A stretch of DNA of 64,000 nucleotides from JAENVT01 sp039931555 (GCA_039931555.1 JBDTRP010000154.1:62001-126000); one strand, 5' to 3'. Shown: positions 1 through 9,528, numbered from the stretch's first letter. Notes: generated from the sequence alone by a model not told the origin. Numbers and translations are program-made.

Positions 1-2143
1 GGTTCTCGTGCAGCAGCCGCGACGCTTCGTCGAGGATCTGGGAGAGGCGCAGCTCGATGCGGTTGCCCATGTTGGCGCGGTGCCGGGCCTCGGAGTCGTC
101 CTTGTCGGCCGGCGTGGCGTAGCCGCCTCCACCGCCGATCAACTCCTGGATCACCGACTGGGCGGCGATCGTGTCACCCATGCCGTAGGCACTCTCCATG
201 AGCGTCGCGAAATACGTTGCCGTGCGGAGGTCTCCGTTGACACCCGCCGAGCTGTCACCGTCGAAGAACATCCGCTCGCCGGCCAACGACGCCAGCGACA
301 CGAGGATGTCGATCTCGTACATCGACCGCCAGTTGACGAACGTGTCGTCGCTCTTGTTGCTCATGACCACGCCGTAATAGCCGGCACCGGGTTCGATGCT
401 GACGAAGTCGATCTCGTAGTGGCGCCGCTTGAGGTAGGCGGTAACCGCGTGACACGCCTCGTGGATGGCGATTGCGTGGCGCTCGCGCTCCACGAACTCG
501 ACCTGCTCGTGCTCGCCGACACGGCGCAGGTAGCGAGCCTGCAACACGTCGGCCCAGGTGACCACATCGCGTCCCTCGCGCAGGGCGACGAGCACGGCCT
601 CGTTGACCAGATCCTTGATGCTCGCCCCGGTGGCGCCCGGGGTCATCGTCGACAGACGCTCGATCTCCGGTGTCGTCACCGTATGGCGGATCTTGTCGAA
701 GTACCCCTGGAACGTGCGTGACCGACCGTCCTTCATCGGATAGCCGACCTTGTACATGCGGTCGATACGACCGGGGCGCAGCAGCGCCGCGTCGAGCGCG
801 TTCGGCAAGTTGGTCGCGAACATGTGCAGGATGCGATAGCGAGGCGGCGGCTTCGGCTTCATGGTGAGGAAGCTGCGGAAGCGTCGCGAGAAGAAGCCGC
901 GTGGCTTGTTCAACCCGTTCATCTCGGTCAGCAGTGCCTGCAACGTGCCGGCGCCACCCATTCCGCCACCCATTCCGCCCATGATGATGCCGTCGCGCCA
1001 CGAGTGCGTCTTGGTCGGCGTCGCCGGCTCTGCCCCAGCGTGCTGCTGCTGCAACCAGCCGGTGATCTCTCGCTGGCCGTGGGGGCTCAGCCATTTCGCC
1101 GACTCGTACTGCTCGATCGTTGCCTTCTCGTCGAAGCCGCCGCCGCTCGAGCCCCCGCGACTACCGAGTACGTCGGCCTCGTCGAAGAAGACCACGACGC
1201 CGCCGTACCGAAGAGCCAGCTTGCGCAGCTTGCGGTAGAGGTGCTTGATCTTCATCGGAGCGACGCCAATGAAGGTCTGCACGAATGCCGAGGGGTCGAC
1301 GAACACATAGGGCTTGCCGGTCTCGCCGGCCGATGCCTCGGCCATCAGCGTCTTGCCGGTGCCCGGCGGGCCCCACAGCAAGATGCCGCCTGGCACGTAG
1401 CCGCCGCGATCCTCGATCTCTTTCGGTCGCTCCAGGAAGTCGAGGTTCTCCTTCACACGCCGAACGACGTGATCCTGTCCCCAGATGTCGCTGAAGCGGG
1501 TCTTGATCTCCCCCGGCTTGAACGTCTCGACGCCACCGATGAAGAAGATGCCGAAGAAGAACACGATGTAGACCAGGCCGCCCAGCGTGCTCAGGGCGAT
1601 CGTCAACCCGACCGGCAGCCCGAGCGCCGGGTTGATGAAGATGTTGCGGAAGATCCGGGCCGGCGCCTCGGCCAGCGCCTGCAACAGGTTGACACCCCAC
1701 ATCCACGAAAAGATCGTGCCGACGACCGCCAGGAAGATCAGGCGTTTGATGAGCTTCGACACGCGGAACCGGGTGTACGGCTTCATCCGGCTCATCAGCG
1801 ACTCCCAGCCGCCGAACACCTTCTTCTGCCAGAACTGATGCCACCCCTTCGAGTGCTCCGAGATGATGTTGTGGATCTGGCGGATGACCTCGAGGCCGGC
1901 GAGGATCAGCACCCACCACTTGGCGTGCAGTTGATCGCGGAACGCGTCGCCCCACGACATCAGCGGAATGTCGGTCTTCTGCTGCGAGGTGACCAGGCCC
2001 AAGAAGACGGCGAGCAGCACCAGGACCTTCAGCCGGTCGAAGAAGAACATCTTGCGGCGTACCTGTGGGTCGCGGTCGTCGATGACCGGCTGGTGCACCG
2101 ATGTTTCGATCGGGGAGAGGGCAGAACCGTTCATACTCATCAT
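1..2143 (-). CDS. FtsH-like AAA+ zinc metalloprotease, membrane-anchored (C-terminus cut by window edge)
   Basis: A quality-control type membrane protease; 714 codons are visible and the C-terminal tail lies outside the window. Hydrophobic segments lie near residues 39-52, 133-152 and 178-204. The AAA domain has Walker A GPPGTGKT (258-265), Walker B VVVFFDEAD (316-324) and the arginine-finger stretch RPGRID (456-461). The M41 peptidase part has the zinc motif HEACH (561-565) and the likely third ligand Asp in GVNGDLRTAT (about 638). Oddities: about 70 extra residues, including a Gly/Met-rich run, sit between Walker B and the second region of homology, and the motif carries Cys where FtsH usually has Gly (HEAGH). 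The ATG at 2143 overlaps the stop of the lipoprotein gene (ATGA) and has GGAGG five bases upstream, so the pair is probably translationally coupled. It is a divergent paralogue and perhaps not the housekeeping FtsH. Confidence 0.9.
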   Translation of the reverse strand, partial: MMSMNGSALSPIETSVHQPVIDDRDPQVRRKMFFFDRLKVLVLLAVFLGLVTSQQKTDIPLMSWGDAFRDQLHAKWWVLILAGLEVIRQIHNIISEHSKGWHQFWQKKVFGGWESLMSRMKPYTRFRVSKLIKRLIFLAVVGTIFSWMWGVNLLQALAEAPARIFRNIFINPALGLPVGLTIALSTLGGLVYIVFFFGIFFIGGVETFKPGEIKTRFSDIWGQDHVVRRVKENLDFLERPKEIEDRGGYVPGGILLWGPPGTGKTLMAEASAGETGKPYVFVDPSAFVQTFIGVAPMKIKHLYRKLRKLALRYGGVVVFFDEADVLGSRGGSSGGGFDEKATIEQYESAKWLSPHGQREITGWLQQQHAGAEPATPTKTHSWRDGIIMGGMGGGMGGAGTLQALLTEMNGLNKPRGFFSRRFRSFLTMKPKPPPRYRILHMFATNLPNALDAALLRPGRIDRMYKVGYPMKDGRSRTFQGYFDKIRHTVTTPEIERLSTMTPGATGASIKDLVNEAVLVALREGRDVVTWADVLQARYLRRVGEHEQVEFVERERHAIAIHEACHAVTAYLKRRHYEIDFVSIEPGAGYYGVVMSNKSDDTFVNWRSMYEIDILVSLASLAGERMFFDGDSSAGVNGDLRTATYFATLMESAYGMGDTIAAQSVIQELIGGGGGYATPADKDDSEARHRANMGNRIELRLSQILDEASRLLHEN

Positions 2144-2787
2144 CCGATCCTCCATGAGTTGACGATCTTGTCGATTTCCGCCGCCGACTTGTCGTAGCAG
2201 GCCGGGCTACAGACGACTTCGAGGGCGTACAGGCGCGATTGCGATGGATTGAAGAACGTCGACAGGTTGATCGTGAGCACCCAGTCGCCGGCCTTGTCAC
2301 TCCGCACCCGGTAGACCACGTGCGAGCCGCTGACCTTGGCGTTGGTCGGTTTGGCGTTGAAGTCGATCACTTCCGACAAGCCGTCGTCGGCGGCGGCCGG
2401 CAGGACGGGGTCGAACGACACCAGGCCGACAACGCGCCGCGCCAGCGACGCCGAGAGCTGTTGGTTGAACGCGCCGGTTGTCTCGTACACGGTCATCGTG
2501 GCGAAGGGCGAGTCGCCGCTGAGATCAGTCTGCTGGACCGCATCCTTCTGCGTCGTCACCACGGTCTTGGAGATCACCTTGGCATCGCTGGTGGTCGACA
2601 GCACCGGATCCTTCAGCGAGTCGGACAACTTCACGTCGTGCCACGAGTTCGGTACGCGGAGGTAGACCTTCTCGTCGCGGTTGGCGAGGAAGCGATGCCC
2701 GGATGACCCACACGCCGTCAGGACCAAGAGCGCCGCCGCGCCCGAACCCCAGCGTCGGTTGCAAACGATCTGCAAAGTCTCCCTCAT
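2140..2787 (-). CDS. Putative lipoprotein of unknown function
   Basis: 215 residues. The N-terminus has a short basic region, a hydrophobic stretch and a lipobox ending VLTAC followed by Gly-Ser-Ser, so export and lipidation are expected. The mature part is a soluble alpha/beta-looking domain without a motif I recognise. The ATG at 2787 was chosen because it puts the lipobox at a normal distance; the same frame is open further upstream but would add about 30 non-signal residues. Its stop overlaps the start of the FtsH-like protease by four bases, so an accessory or substrate-presenting role beside that membrane protease is possible, but this is inferred from position only. Confidence 0.75.
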   Translation of the reverse strand: MRETLQIVCNRRWGSGAAALLVLTACGSSGHRFLANRDEKVYLRVPNSWHDVKLSDSLKDPVLSTTSDAKVISKTVVTTQKDAVQQTDLSGDSPFATMTVYETTGAFNQQLSASLARRVVGLVSFDPVLPAAADDGLSEVIDFNAKPTNAKVSGSHVVYRVRSDKAGDWVLTINLSTFFNPSQSRLYALEVVCSPACYDKSAAEIDKIVNSWRIG

Positions 2788-2833
2788 TCCCAATTGGATG
2801 CACAACCGTTCGGAGGCCGAAATGGGCCGTATT

Positions 2834-3465
2834 GCCCAGTATTTTGTCGCAGAATTCGTCGCAGACGGCTCAGGACGCACCATGGAGCAATTCGTAACCT
2901 TGTCCTACGTCGACGAGGTGATGCACGAGGTCGTGCAGCACATACCGGCCGAACGAGTCGACCGTGAAGGCTGACCCATCGCTGCGCATCCCGGGGCGCT
3001 GCCACTGGTCGCCTGCGACGGTGTCGTACAGGTCGGCAAGCTTCGTTGCGGCGGCTGTCAGCTCGTCGGTCAACTGCCCCGGATCCTGCATGCCGTAGCG
3101 CTCGGTCGCCGCCGCCTCGTCCTGGTCCCAGTTGGCGAAGCGCGGATCCTCCTCGTCCAGCATGCGGCCCAGGCGGTACGACCCCATGCGGTACACATCG
3201 CGCACGTGGCACCCATACTCGAGCGCCGACCAGATGTCTTCGTGCGGGCGGACACCGGCCTTCGGGTCGGCCAGGAACGCCGGCCACGGCGCAGCGGCAG
3301 CGCGTAGCCGATCGGCGATCTCGTCCCCTGAGAACGCACGCGTGTCGAACCCGCACTCCTCACATTGGCGTTCGAGCACCCACGTCCAACTCTTCGTCTC
3401 CGGTTCGATCGTCATGTGCCCAACGTATTCCACGAAGGCTGCGATCCGCTGCGGAAATACTGGGC
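2834..3465. repeat. Inverted repeat pair bracketing the DinB-superfamily gene
   Basis: The plus strand reads GCCCAGTATTT at 2834-2844 and its exact complement AAATACTGGGC at 3455-3465. Just inside both arms, CGCAG steps recur (around 2849 and 3449). The arms sit immediately outside the 546-bp coding region 2870-3415, between the polymerase IV stop codon and the lipoprotein leader. This could be a cassette boundary, a pair of regulatory sites, or chance. There are no target-site duplications or transposase. Confidence 0.4.
2870..3415 (-). CDS. DinB-superfamily (mycothiol-dependent maleylpyruvate isomerase-like) protein
   Basis: 181 residues of a four-helix-bundle type found in DinB/YfiT and mycothiol-dependent enzymes. 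Supporting features are the N-terminal region followed by a first conserved His in the segment SALEYGCHVRDVY and a later HDLVHHLVDV segment, which together could supply the three-His metal site of this fold. The start ATG at 3415 gives a normal-length protein; the frame runs open upstream into the polymerase gene without a better start. It follows DNA polymerase IV by 52 bases on the same strand. The naming overlap is accidental: this fold is unrelated to the DinB polymerase. The substrate is unknown. Inverted repeats bracket the gene. Confidence 0.72.
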   Translation of the reverse strand: MTIEPETKSWTWVLERQCEECGFDTRAFSGDEIADRLRAAAAPWPAFLADPKAGVRPHEDIWSALEYGCHVRDVYRMGSYRLGRMLDEEDPRFANWDQDEAAATERYGMQDPGQLTDELTAAATKLADLYDTVAGDQWQRPGMRSDGSAFTVDSFGRYVLHDLVHHLVDVGQGYELLHGAS

Positions 3466-3467
3466 GA

Positions 3468-4712
3468 TCACAGCTCGTGCTCGGCGAGCTCGCGGAACTC
3501 GTCCGGCACCGCCGCGTGCGTCGACAGCACGACGCCCGCATAGCCGACCGCAGCGCGGCCGAACCGGCGGCGAACCGCGTCGACCGAGTGGTCGACGGCC
3601 CATCGCGCCGCCCCGACCCGTGAGCCAGGTCGGGCGGCTTCGTCGGGCAGGATCGGCAGCTCGAGCTGCAGCACCGGCTGGTCGACCAGGTTGGAGACCG
3701 AGATCGCCAACAGCGAGATCTGGTACTGATCGGTGTGGTCGGCCAACGCCTTGTACACCAGTTGCTCGGCAATCTCGGTCAGGGTGAGCGTGGTCGAAAT
3801 CGGGTGCGGCCCCGTGAGCGAGCGGGTCACGGCGCGCATGCTGGCGAATCGGACCCGCACGGTGACGGTGCGGCCGGCACGGTGCTTGGCACGCAGCCGG
3901 CCGGCGACCCGATCGGCGAGATGGCCGAGAACCGAGCGCACCAGCTCGGGCGAAACGTCGCGGCGACCGAACGCCGACTGCGCCCCGACCGACCCGGCCC
4001 GACCCTGGGGCTGCACACGCCGATGGTCGTTGTTGGCGGCCAGCGCACTGACCTTGCCACCGAGCGCTCGGCCCAGCAACGACTCGAGGGCGCCATCGGG
4101 CGATGCGGCCAGCTGCCCGATGGTGTGGATTCCACGGTCTGCCAGGTGCTGGCGAGTGACCGGACCGATCCCCCAGACCAACCCGACCGGCAATGGGTCG
4201 AGGAACGCGCGCTCGTCGGCAGGCTGCACCACGACCAGGCCGTCGGGCTTGGCGACCTGCGATGCGATCTTCGCCAAGTGCTTGGTGCGTGCCGCGCCGA
4301 CCGAGATGGGCAATCCGATCTCGGTGCGTACCCGCCTCCGCAACGCCTCACCGATCACCTCGGGTGCCCCGAACAGGTGCACGGACCCCGACACATCGAG
4401 AAACGCTTCGTCGATGGAGATCCGCTGCACGAGTGGCGTGAAGTCGCCGAGCAGCACCATGACCTGGTCGGCAAGGCGTTGGTACTCGGAGAAGTGGCCG
4501 TGCACGAAGGTCAAGTCAGGGCACAGGCGCTTCGCCCTCCAACCCGACATGCCGCCTTGCACACCGAACTTCTTGGCCTCGTACGACGCAGCCAGCACGA
4601 CTCCGCCCCCAACCGCGATCGGGCGGCCGAGCAACGACGGGTCGAGTAGTTGCTCGACCGACGCGTAGAACGCATCGAGATCGGCGTGAAGGATCGTGGC
4701 ACCGGCAGGCAC
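3468..4712 (-). CDS. dinB: DNA polymerase IV (Y-family translesion polymerase)
   Basis: 414 residues. Y-family polymerases copy past damaged bases. The N-terminal palm signature is ILHADLDAFYASVEQ with the first metal-binding Asp, followed by YEAKKFGVQGGM and the catalytic RISIDEAFLDVSG with the Asp-Glu pair. A helix-hairpin-helix thumb (GIGPVTRQHLADRGIHTIGQL) and a little-finger domain follow. The GTG at 4712 is the most likely start because the protein then begins eight residues before the palm strand, as is usual. It lies 112 bases after hrpA on the same strand, so it may be read as part of that transcript. No clear LexA (SOS) box was seen upstream. Confidence 0.93.
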   Translation of the reverse strand: MPAGATILHADLDAFYASVEQLLDPSLLGRPIAVGGGVVLAASYEAKKFGVQGGMSGWRAKRLCPDLTFVHGHFSEYQRLADQVMVLLGDFTPLVQRISIDEAFLDVSGSVHLFGAPEVIGEALRRRVRTEIGLPISVGAARTKHLAKIASQVAKPDGLVVVQPADERAFLDPLPVGLVWGIGPVTRQHLADRGIHTIGQLAASPDGALESLLGRALGGKVSALAANNDHRRVQPQGRAGSVGAQSAFGRRDVSPELVRSVLGHLADRVAGRLRAKHRAGRTVTVRVRFASMRAVTRSLTGPHPISTTLTLTEIAEQLVYKALADHTDQYQISLLAISVSNLVDQPVLQLELPILPDEAARPGSRVGAARWAVDHSVDAVRRRFGRAAVGYAGVVLSTHAAVPDEFRELAEHEL

Positions 4713-4824
4713 GCAGCGGAGACTAGTCGAACACCTGTTCGAGATGTCGAATGTTCGGTGCAACGAGCGAGAACGAACACTGCGGCCCGATCGAGCGGCT
4801 CTCAGATCCGACTTGGCGCCGCAT

Positions 4825-7800
4825 TCATCGGCGCAACGCAACGAGCTCGGAGACGACTCGTTTGGTGCTGACCGGTCGGCTCGTACCGAGCGATGGGGCG
4901 AACACGCTGATGCGCAGTTCCTCCAACATCCAACCGAGATCGACCACCTCGTGGCCGACTTCGCCGGGCGACAACGCGTCGAGCAACGACGAGTACTCGC
5001 GTTCGACCGTGCGCACCTCCGACAACTTGTGGAGGTCCTTCGCAGGGTTCTCCGGCAGCTTGTCGAGGCGCCGCCTGATGCCGTTGACGTAGCGCAGCAC
5101 ATCGGAGAGGCGATGCTCGCCGTGGGCGATGACGAACCGGTCGCGGACCAGCCGGGCGACGTGTCGTCGTACGTCCGCAACGTTCGGCGCGACCGATGCG
5201 CTGATCAGCTTGGACAAGTGCTCCTCGATGTCGGCTGCCACAGCGATGATCTCGGCAGCCGTGCGCAGGGCGATCGCGGATCGCGGGGGCAGTTGTCGAC
5301 GGGCGGCGGCGACCAAGGCGTCGAACTGCGCAGCGGTCCACACCTCGCCATGCTCGACGACCAACCGTTCAGAAACAGCGGCAACGCAATCGGAGGCGAT
5401 GGCATTGGCGGTCTGTGGCGCGAATCGGGCGAGCATCAACCTGTCGCGATTGGCGAGATGGCTCTCCACCGCTCGTTTGCCGACCGGCACGGCCAGCAAC
5501 AACAGCCGAGTGAGACCACCGCGCATCACCCGCTGCTGCAGTTCAGCCGTGGTGAAGACACGCAGCGAGACGCTGTCGCCATCGTCGAGCAACGCCGGGT
5601 AGCCGTGCACGGTATGGCCGCCCCGCACCGTGTCGACACGTTGCGGCAGATCGCCCACGTCCCACCTGGTGATGCCGCGGCGCTCGTCGACCGGGGTGGC
5701 ACGCGCCACGGCAGCGCGAAGCCTGGCCCGCAGGCGGCGTTTGATCTCGTCGAGGTCCTTGCCGATGCCGACGACCGCATCGCTGTCGTCGTGCACGGCG
5801 AAGGTGACCCGCAGGTGGTTGGGCACACGAGTTGCGTCAAAGGCGCGAGGCGCCACGCGCACCGACGGGACGACCGCCTCCACGGCGCGGGCCAAGGCAA
5901 CCGCCAACGGTTCGTCGCCCTCCTCCAACAACCCGTACGCCGCGGCGGTCGTCTCGGCGGCGGGGATCAGTTGGCGACGAATGTCCTTGGGCAGCGTCTG
6001 CATCAACGCCGCCACGAGGTCCACCCTCACGCCTGGCACCTGCCAGTCGAACCCGTCACCAGTCAGGCGACCCAACACGGCCAGCGGCACGTGTACCGTG
6101 ACCCCGTCGTCGGCCGCCCCGGGGTCGAATCGGTACGTCACCGGAAAAACCATGTCGGCGTGCGTCCAGGTCGCCGGGTACTGATCGCCGTCGTTGTCGG
6201 TCGCCCGGCCCAACGCCTCGGCAGTCATGGTCAGCAGCTCGGGTTCGGCGCGGCGAGCGTCTTTCCACCAGCGATCGAAATGGCGACTCGACACCACCGC
6301 AGAGTCGACGCGCCGGTCGTAGAAGGCGATCACCGCATCGTCGTCGATCGCGTCGAGCTTTCGGGTTCGGTCCTCGCGTGAGCGCAGGTCGTCGAGGAAC
6401 TCGGCGTTGTGCTCGATGAAGTCGTGACGCGACGTCCAATCGCCTTCGACGAGCGCGTGACGGACAAACATCCTGCGGGCCTCGGCGGCGTCGACACGGT
6501 CGTAGCCGATGGTGCGGTTGCTGACGATCGGCAGGCCGTACAGCGTGACCCGTTCGCCGACCACCGCGCGACCGCTGCGAGCATCCCAACGCGGCTCGCC
6601 GTAGCTGTACTTGGTCAGGTGCTCGGCGATGGCCTCGGCCCACTCGGGCTGCACGCTGGCGACCGTGCGCGCCCACAACCGGTTGGTCTCGACCAGTTCG
6701 GCAGCGATGACCCACTTCGGCTGCTTGCGTGACAGCACCGATCCGTTGCCGATGGCGAACTTCGAACCGTGCGCGCCGTTGTACTCCCGGCCCTTGCTGT
6801 CGGCCGTGCCATCACGCATGCCGAGGTGACTCAGCAGACCCGCCAGCAGCGCTTGGTGGATTCGGTCGGGATGCGACGCCTCGCTGCCCGGGCGGATGCC
6901 CAGCTGACCCGTGACCTGGCGCAGTTGGCTGAAAACGTCTTGCCACTCGCGCACCCGCAGGTAGTTGAGGTACTCGCTGCGACAGAGCCGCCGGAACTGG
7001 TTGCCGGTCAGTTCCTGCTGACGCGCCCGGAGGTGATCCCAGAGCTTGACGAACGCGAGGAAGTCGCTGCTCGCTGCCTCGTCGACGGCGAACCGGCGGT
7101 GCATCTCGTCGGCAGCCTGACGGTGCTCGGCCGGTCGCTCGCGCGGGTCTTGGATGCTCAGCGCCGCGGCGATCACCATCACCTCACGCACGCAACCGTG
7201 CCGGTCGGCTTCGACCACCATCCGGGCCATGCGCGGGTCGATCGGGAGGCGGGCCAGTTGCCGGCCGACCTTGGTCAGCCGCCGATCGGTCACCGTCGCG
7301 CCGGGCTTCGATGGCACGGCCGCCGCCGGCTGCAGCGCGCCCAGCTCGTCGAGCAGCAGGTAGCCGTCGCGGATCGAACGGCTGTCGGGCGGCTCGATGA
7401 ACGGGAACGCGGCGACGTCGCCGAGGCCAAGGTTCGTCATCTGCAAGATGACCGAGGCAAGGCTGGTGCGCAGGATCTCTGGTTCGGTGAACGCCGGACG
7501 ATCGGCGAACCCATCCTCGTCGTAGAGGCGAATGCAGATGCCCGGCGCGACGCGGCCGCAGCGGCCGGCACGCTGGTCGGCCGAGGCCCGCGACACGGCC
7601 TCGATCGGCAGCCGCTGCACCTTCAATCGGTGGCTGTACCGCGAGATGCGTGCCGTGCCGGTGTCGACCACGTAGCGAACTCCCGGCACGGTCAGTGACG
7701 TCTCGGCGACGTTGGTCGACAGCACGATGCGGCGGCCGCGGTGAAACTGGAAGATGCGGTGCTGCTCGACACTCGACAGCCGGGCATACAGCGGCAGCAC

Positions 7801-8535
7801 CTCGGTGTCGCGCAGGTTCAATCGGCGGAGGGCGTCGGCGGTGTCGTGGATCTCACGCTCACCCGACAGGAACACCAGCACATCGCCGGGGCCCTCGTGG
7901 CTCAGCTCGTCGACAGCCGCGCAGATTGCCTGTACCTGGTCGCGGTCGTCGTCGCCCTCGTCGCCGCCGAGGGGTCGATAGCGAACCTCGACCGGGTAGG
8001 TGCGCCCCTCGACGGTGATGATCGGGGCGTTGTCGAAGTGCTCGCTGAACCGCTGCGTGTCGATCGTCGCCGAGGTGACGATCAGCTTCAGGTCGGGCCG
8101 TCGCGGCAGTAGCTGACGGATGTAGCCGAGCAGGAAGTCGATGTTGAGGCTGCGCTCGTGGGCCTCGTCGATGATCAAGGTGTCGTAGCGGCGCAGCATG
8201 CGATCGCGTTGGATCTCGGCCAGCAGCATGCCATCGGTCATGACCTTGATCCGCGTCTGCTCGCCGACCCGATCGGTGAACCGCACGGCGTATCCGACCG
8301 TGGTGCCGAGCTCGCAGCCCATCTCCTCGGCGATGCGGTCGGCGATCGTGCGCGCTGCGATGCGCCGCGGTTGGGTGTGGCCGATCATCCCGTCGACGCC
8401 CCGGCCGGCGCGCAGACAGAACTGCGGCAGCTGTGTGCTCTTGCCCGAACCTGTCTCGCCGGCGACGATCACGACCTGATGCGCGGCGATGGCTGCGACC
8501 AGCTCATCGGCGCGTTCCAGAATCGGCAGTTCCAC
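4825..8535 (-). CDS. hrpA: ATP-dependent RNA helicase HrpA (DEAH box)
   Basis: 1236 residues, close to the family's normal size of about 1250-1300. In order: Walker A GETGSGKS (about 26-33), DEAH within LIIDEAHERS (about 123), SAT motif, and motif VI QRAGRCGR, then the helicase-associated and OB-like domains and the long C-terminal region typical of HrpA. HrpA unwinds RNA and in Escherichia coli has been linked to mRNA processing and rescue of stalled ribosomes; the role here is inferred from family. It starts with GTG at 8535, 155 bases from the divergent VOC gene. It heads a same-strand run with dinB and the genes below. Confidence 0.95.
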   Translation of the reverse strand: MELPILERADELVAAIAAHQVVIVAGETGSGKSTQLPQFCLRAGRGVDGMIGHTQPRRIAARTIADRIAEEMGCELGTTVGYAVRFTDRVGEQTRIKVMTDGMLLAEIQRDRMLRRYDTLIIDEAHERSLNIDFLLGYIRQLLPRRPDLKLIVTSATIDTQRFSEHFDNAPIITVEGRTYPVEVRYRPLGGDEGDDDRDQVQAICAAVDELSHEGPGDVLVFLSGEREIHDTADALRRLNLRDTEVLPLYARLSSVEQHRIFQFHRGRRIVLSTNVAETSLTVPGVRYVVDTGTARISRYSHRLKVQRLPIEAVSRASADQRAGRCGRVAPGICIRLYDEDGFADRPAFTEPEILRTSLASVILQMTNLGLGDVAAFPFIEPPDSRSIRDGYLLLDELGALQPAAAVPSKPGATVTDRRLTKVGRQLARLPIDPRMARMVVEADRHGCVREVMVIAAALSIQDPRERPAEHRQAADEMHRRFAVDEAASSDFLAFVKLWDHLRARQQELTGNQFRRLCRSEYLNYLRVREWQDVFSQLRQVTGQLGIRPGSEASHPDRIHQALLAGLLSHLGMRDGTADSKGREYNGAHGSKFAIGNGSVLSRKQPKWVIAAELVETNRLWARTVASVQPEWAEAIAEHLTKYSYGEPRWDARSGRAVVGERVTLYGLPIVSNRTIGYDRVDAAEARRMFVRHALVEGDWTSRHDFIEHNAEFLDDLRSREDRTRKLDAIDDDAVIAFYDRRVDSAVVSSRHFDRWWKDARRAEPELLTMTAEALGRATDNDGDQYPATWTHADMVFPVTYRFDPGAADDGVTVHVPLAVLGRLTGDGFDWQVPGVRVDLVAALMQTLPKDIRRQLIPAAETTAAAYGLLEEGDEPLAVALARAVEAVVPSVRVAPRAFDATRVPNHLRVTFAVHDDSDAVVGIGKDLDEIKRRLRARLRAAVARATPVDERRGITRWDVGDLPQRVDTVRGGHTVHGYPALLDDGDSVSLRVFTTAELQQRVMRGGLTRLLLLAVPVGKRAVESHLANRDRLMLARFAPQTANAIASDCVAAVSERLVVEHGEVWTAAQFDALVAAARRQLPPRSAIALRTAAEIIAVAADIEEHLSKLISASVAPNVADVRRHVARLVRDRFVIAHGEHRLSDVLRYVNGIRRRLDKLPENPAKDLHKLSEVRTVEREYSSLLDALSPGEVGHEVVDLGWMLEELRISVFAPSLGTSRPVSTKRVVSELVALRR

Positions 8536-8690
8536 TGGCCCAGTCTGCTCGGCCGTGATGACTTTCGTCGTCCGGATTCCCGGTCATCGACCGGTGCGGC
8601 GGTCGACGGCGCACACCCGTGTCAGGTTGATCGTCACGATGCAGTGAGTACCGTTGAGGCAGGTTGCGGACAGACTCGGGGGTCACATCG

Positions 8691-9428
8691 ATGCAGAGCG
8701 AGATGACGTCTCGGCTGATCGCTCTGTGCTTCGGTGCCAACGATCCGCTCGCGCTGGCGCGCTTCTGGGCCGCTGCACTTCGGTGGGAGATCGGCGACGA
8801 GACCCTGGATGTGATCAGTCTGGTGCCGACAGACGGCACCAGATTCCAGATCGATTTCGCACCGGTACCCGAGGAGAAGGTCGGCCAGAACCGTCTTCAT
8901 CTCGATCTGACGACCACATCGATCGACGATCAACAGGAATCGGTCGCACGATTGGTCGAACTCGGCGCCCGCCACATCGACATCGGCCAACGCCCGGACG
9001 AAGGCCATGTCGTGCTCGCCGACCCCGAGGGCAACGAGTTGTGCATCATCGAGCCGGGGAACAAGTTTCTCGCCGGCTGCCCACGCCTGGGTTCGATCAC
9101 GTGCGACGGTACGCGAGAGGTCGGGTACTTCTGGAGCGCCGCGCTCGGATGGCCTTTGGTCTGGGATCACGACGAGGAGACCGCGATCCGTGATCCGGAC
9201 GGCACCGGGCCGCTCACCACGTGGGGTGGCCCGCCGGTGGCGCCGAAGGTCGGCAAGAACCGCCTGCATCTCGACATCGCTCCCCCCGAGCACGTCGATC
9301 AGCAGAGCGAGGTCGACCGTCTCGCGGCGCTGGGCGCGGCTCGAGTCGACATCGGCGAAGGCGATGTCGACTGGGTGGTCATGGCCGACCCCGACGGCAA
9401 CGAGTTCTGCGTGCTGACCCCTCGATGA
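8691..9428 (+). CDS. Two-domain VOC (glyoxalase-fold) protein
   Basis: 245 residues made of two tandem vicinal-oxygen-chelate domains. Each has the pattern of a strand with ANDPLALARFWAAAL or TREVGYFWSAALGW, a central NRLHLDL / NRLHLDI strand carrying the first His, and a closing ADPEGNE / ADPDGNEF turn with a Glu ligand. Domain boundaries are near residues 1-118 and 120-245. These proteins are often annotated as glyoxalase or bleomycin-resistance-like and bind small molecules or metal; no substrate can be assigned. The ATG at 8691 has a GGGGGT purine run nine bases upstream; an ATG at 8703 is the alternative. It is followed by a dispersed palindromic element. Confidence 0.85.
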   Translation: MQSEMTSRLIALCFGANDPLALARFWAAALRWEIGDETLDVISLVPTDGTRFQIDFAPVPEEKVGQNRLHLDLTTTSIDDQQESVARLVELGARHIDIGQRPDEGHVVLADPEGNELCIIEPGNKFLAGCPRLGSITCDGTREVGYFWSAALGWPLVWDHDEETAIRDPDGTGPLTTWGGPPVAPKVGKNRLHLDIAPPEHVDQQSEVDRLAALGAARVDIGEGDVDWVVMADPDGNEFCVLTPR

Positions 9429-9431
9429 CGC

Positions 9432-9528
9432 CTCGGGTGCGATTTCGGTAGGGCGAGTACTCACAGCGCGCCCGACCGGTCTCAACGGGTTCGATTTCGG
9501 TAGTGGGAGTACCGAAATCGCGCCCGAC
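9432..9528 (-). repeat. Dispersed palindromic element, copy A (full length, inverted)
   Basis: 97 bp, in the opposite orientation to the copies at 30902 and 41966. Its ends are GTCGGGCGCGATTTCGGTA (read from 9528) and a near-complement of it. The interior contains the shared AACCCGTTGAG block. It lies between two plus-strand genes, outside coding sequence, with no flanking direct repeat that I can see. The same family is seen at 43853 as a half copy. Confidence 0.8.

Noticed and set aside
824..2197. A long plus-strand open frame opposite the FtsH-like gene
   Set aside because: It reads as Arg/Asp/Leu/His-rich low-information protein, the usual antisense of a high-GC gene, while the minus strand gives all AAA and M41 motifs in order.
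4696..7698. Long plus-strand frames opposite HrpA
   Set aside because: The minus strand encodes a full DEAH helicase. The plus frames have no motifs and a composition typical of complement reading.
9432..9528. Treating the palindromic element as an ordinary terminator
   Set aside because: It has conserved outer ends and an interior block, occurs in both orientations and lacks a T-run, so it is a repeat family first; a terminator role is possible only as a side effect.
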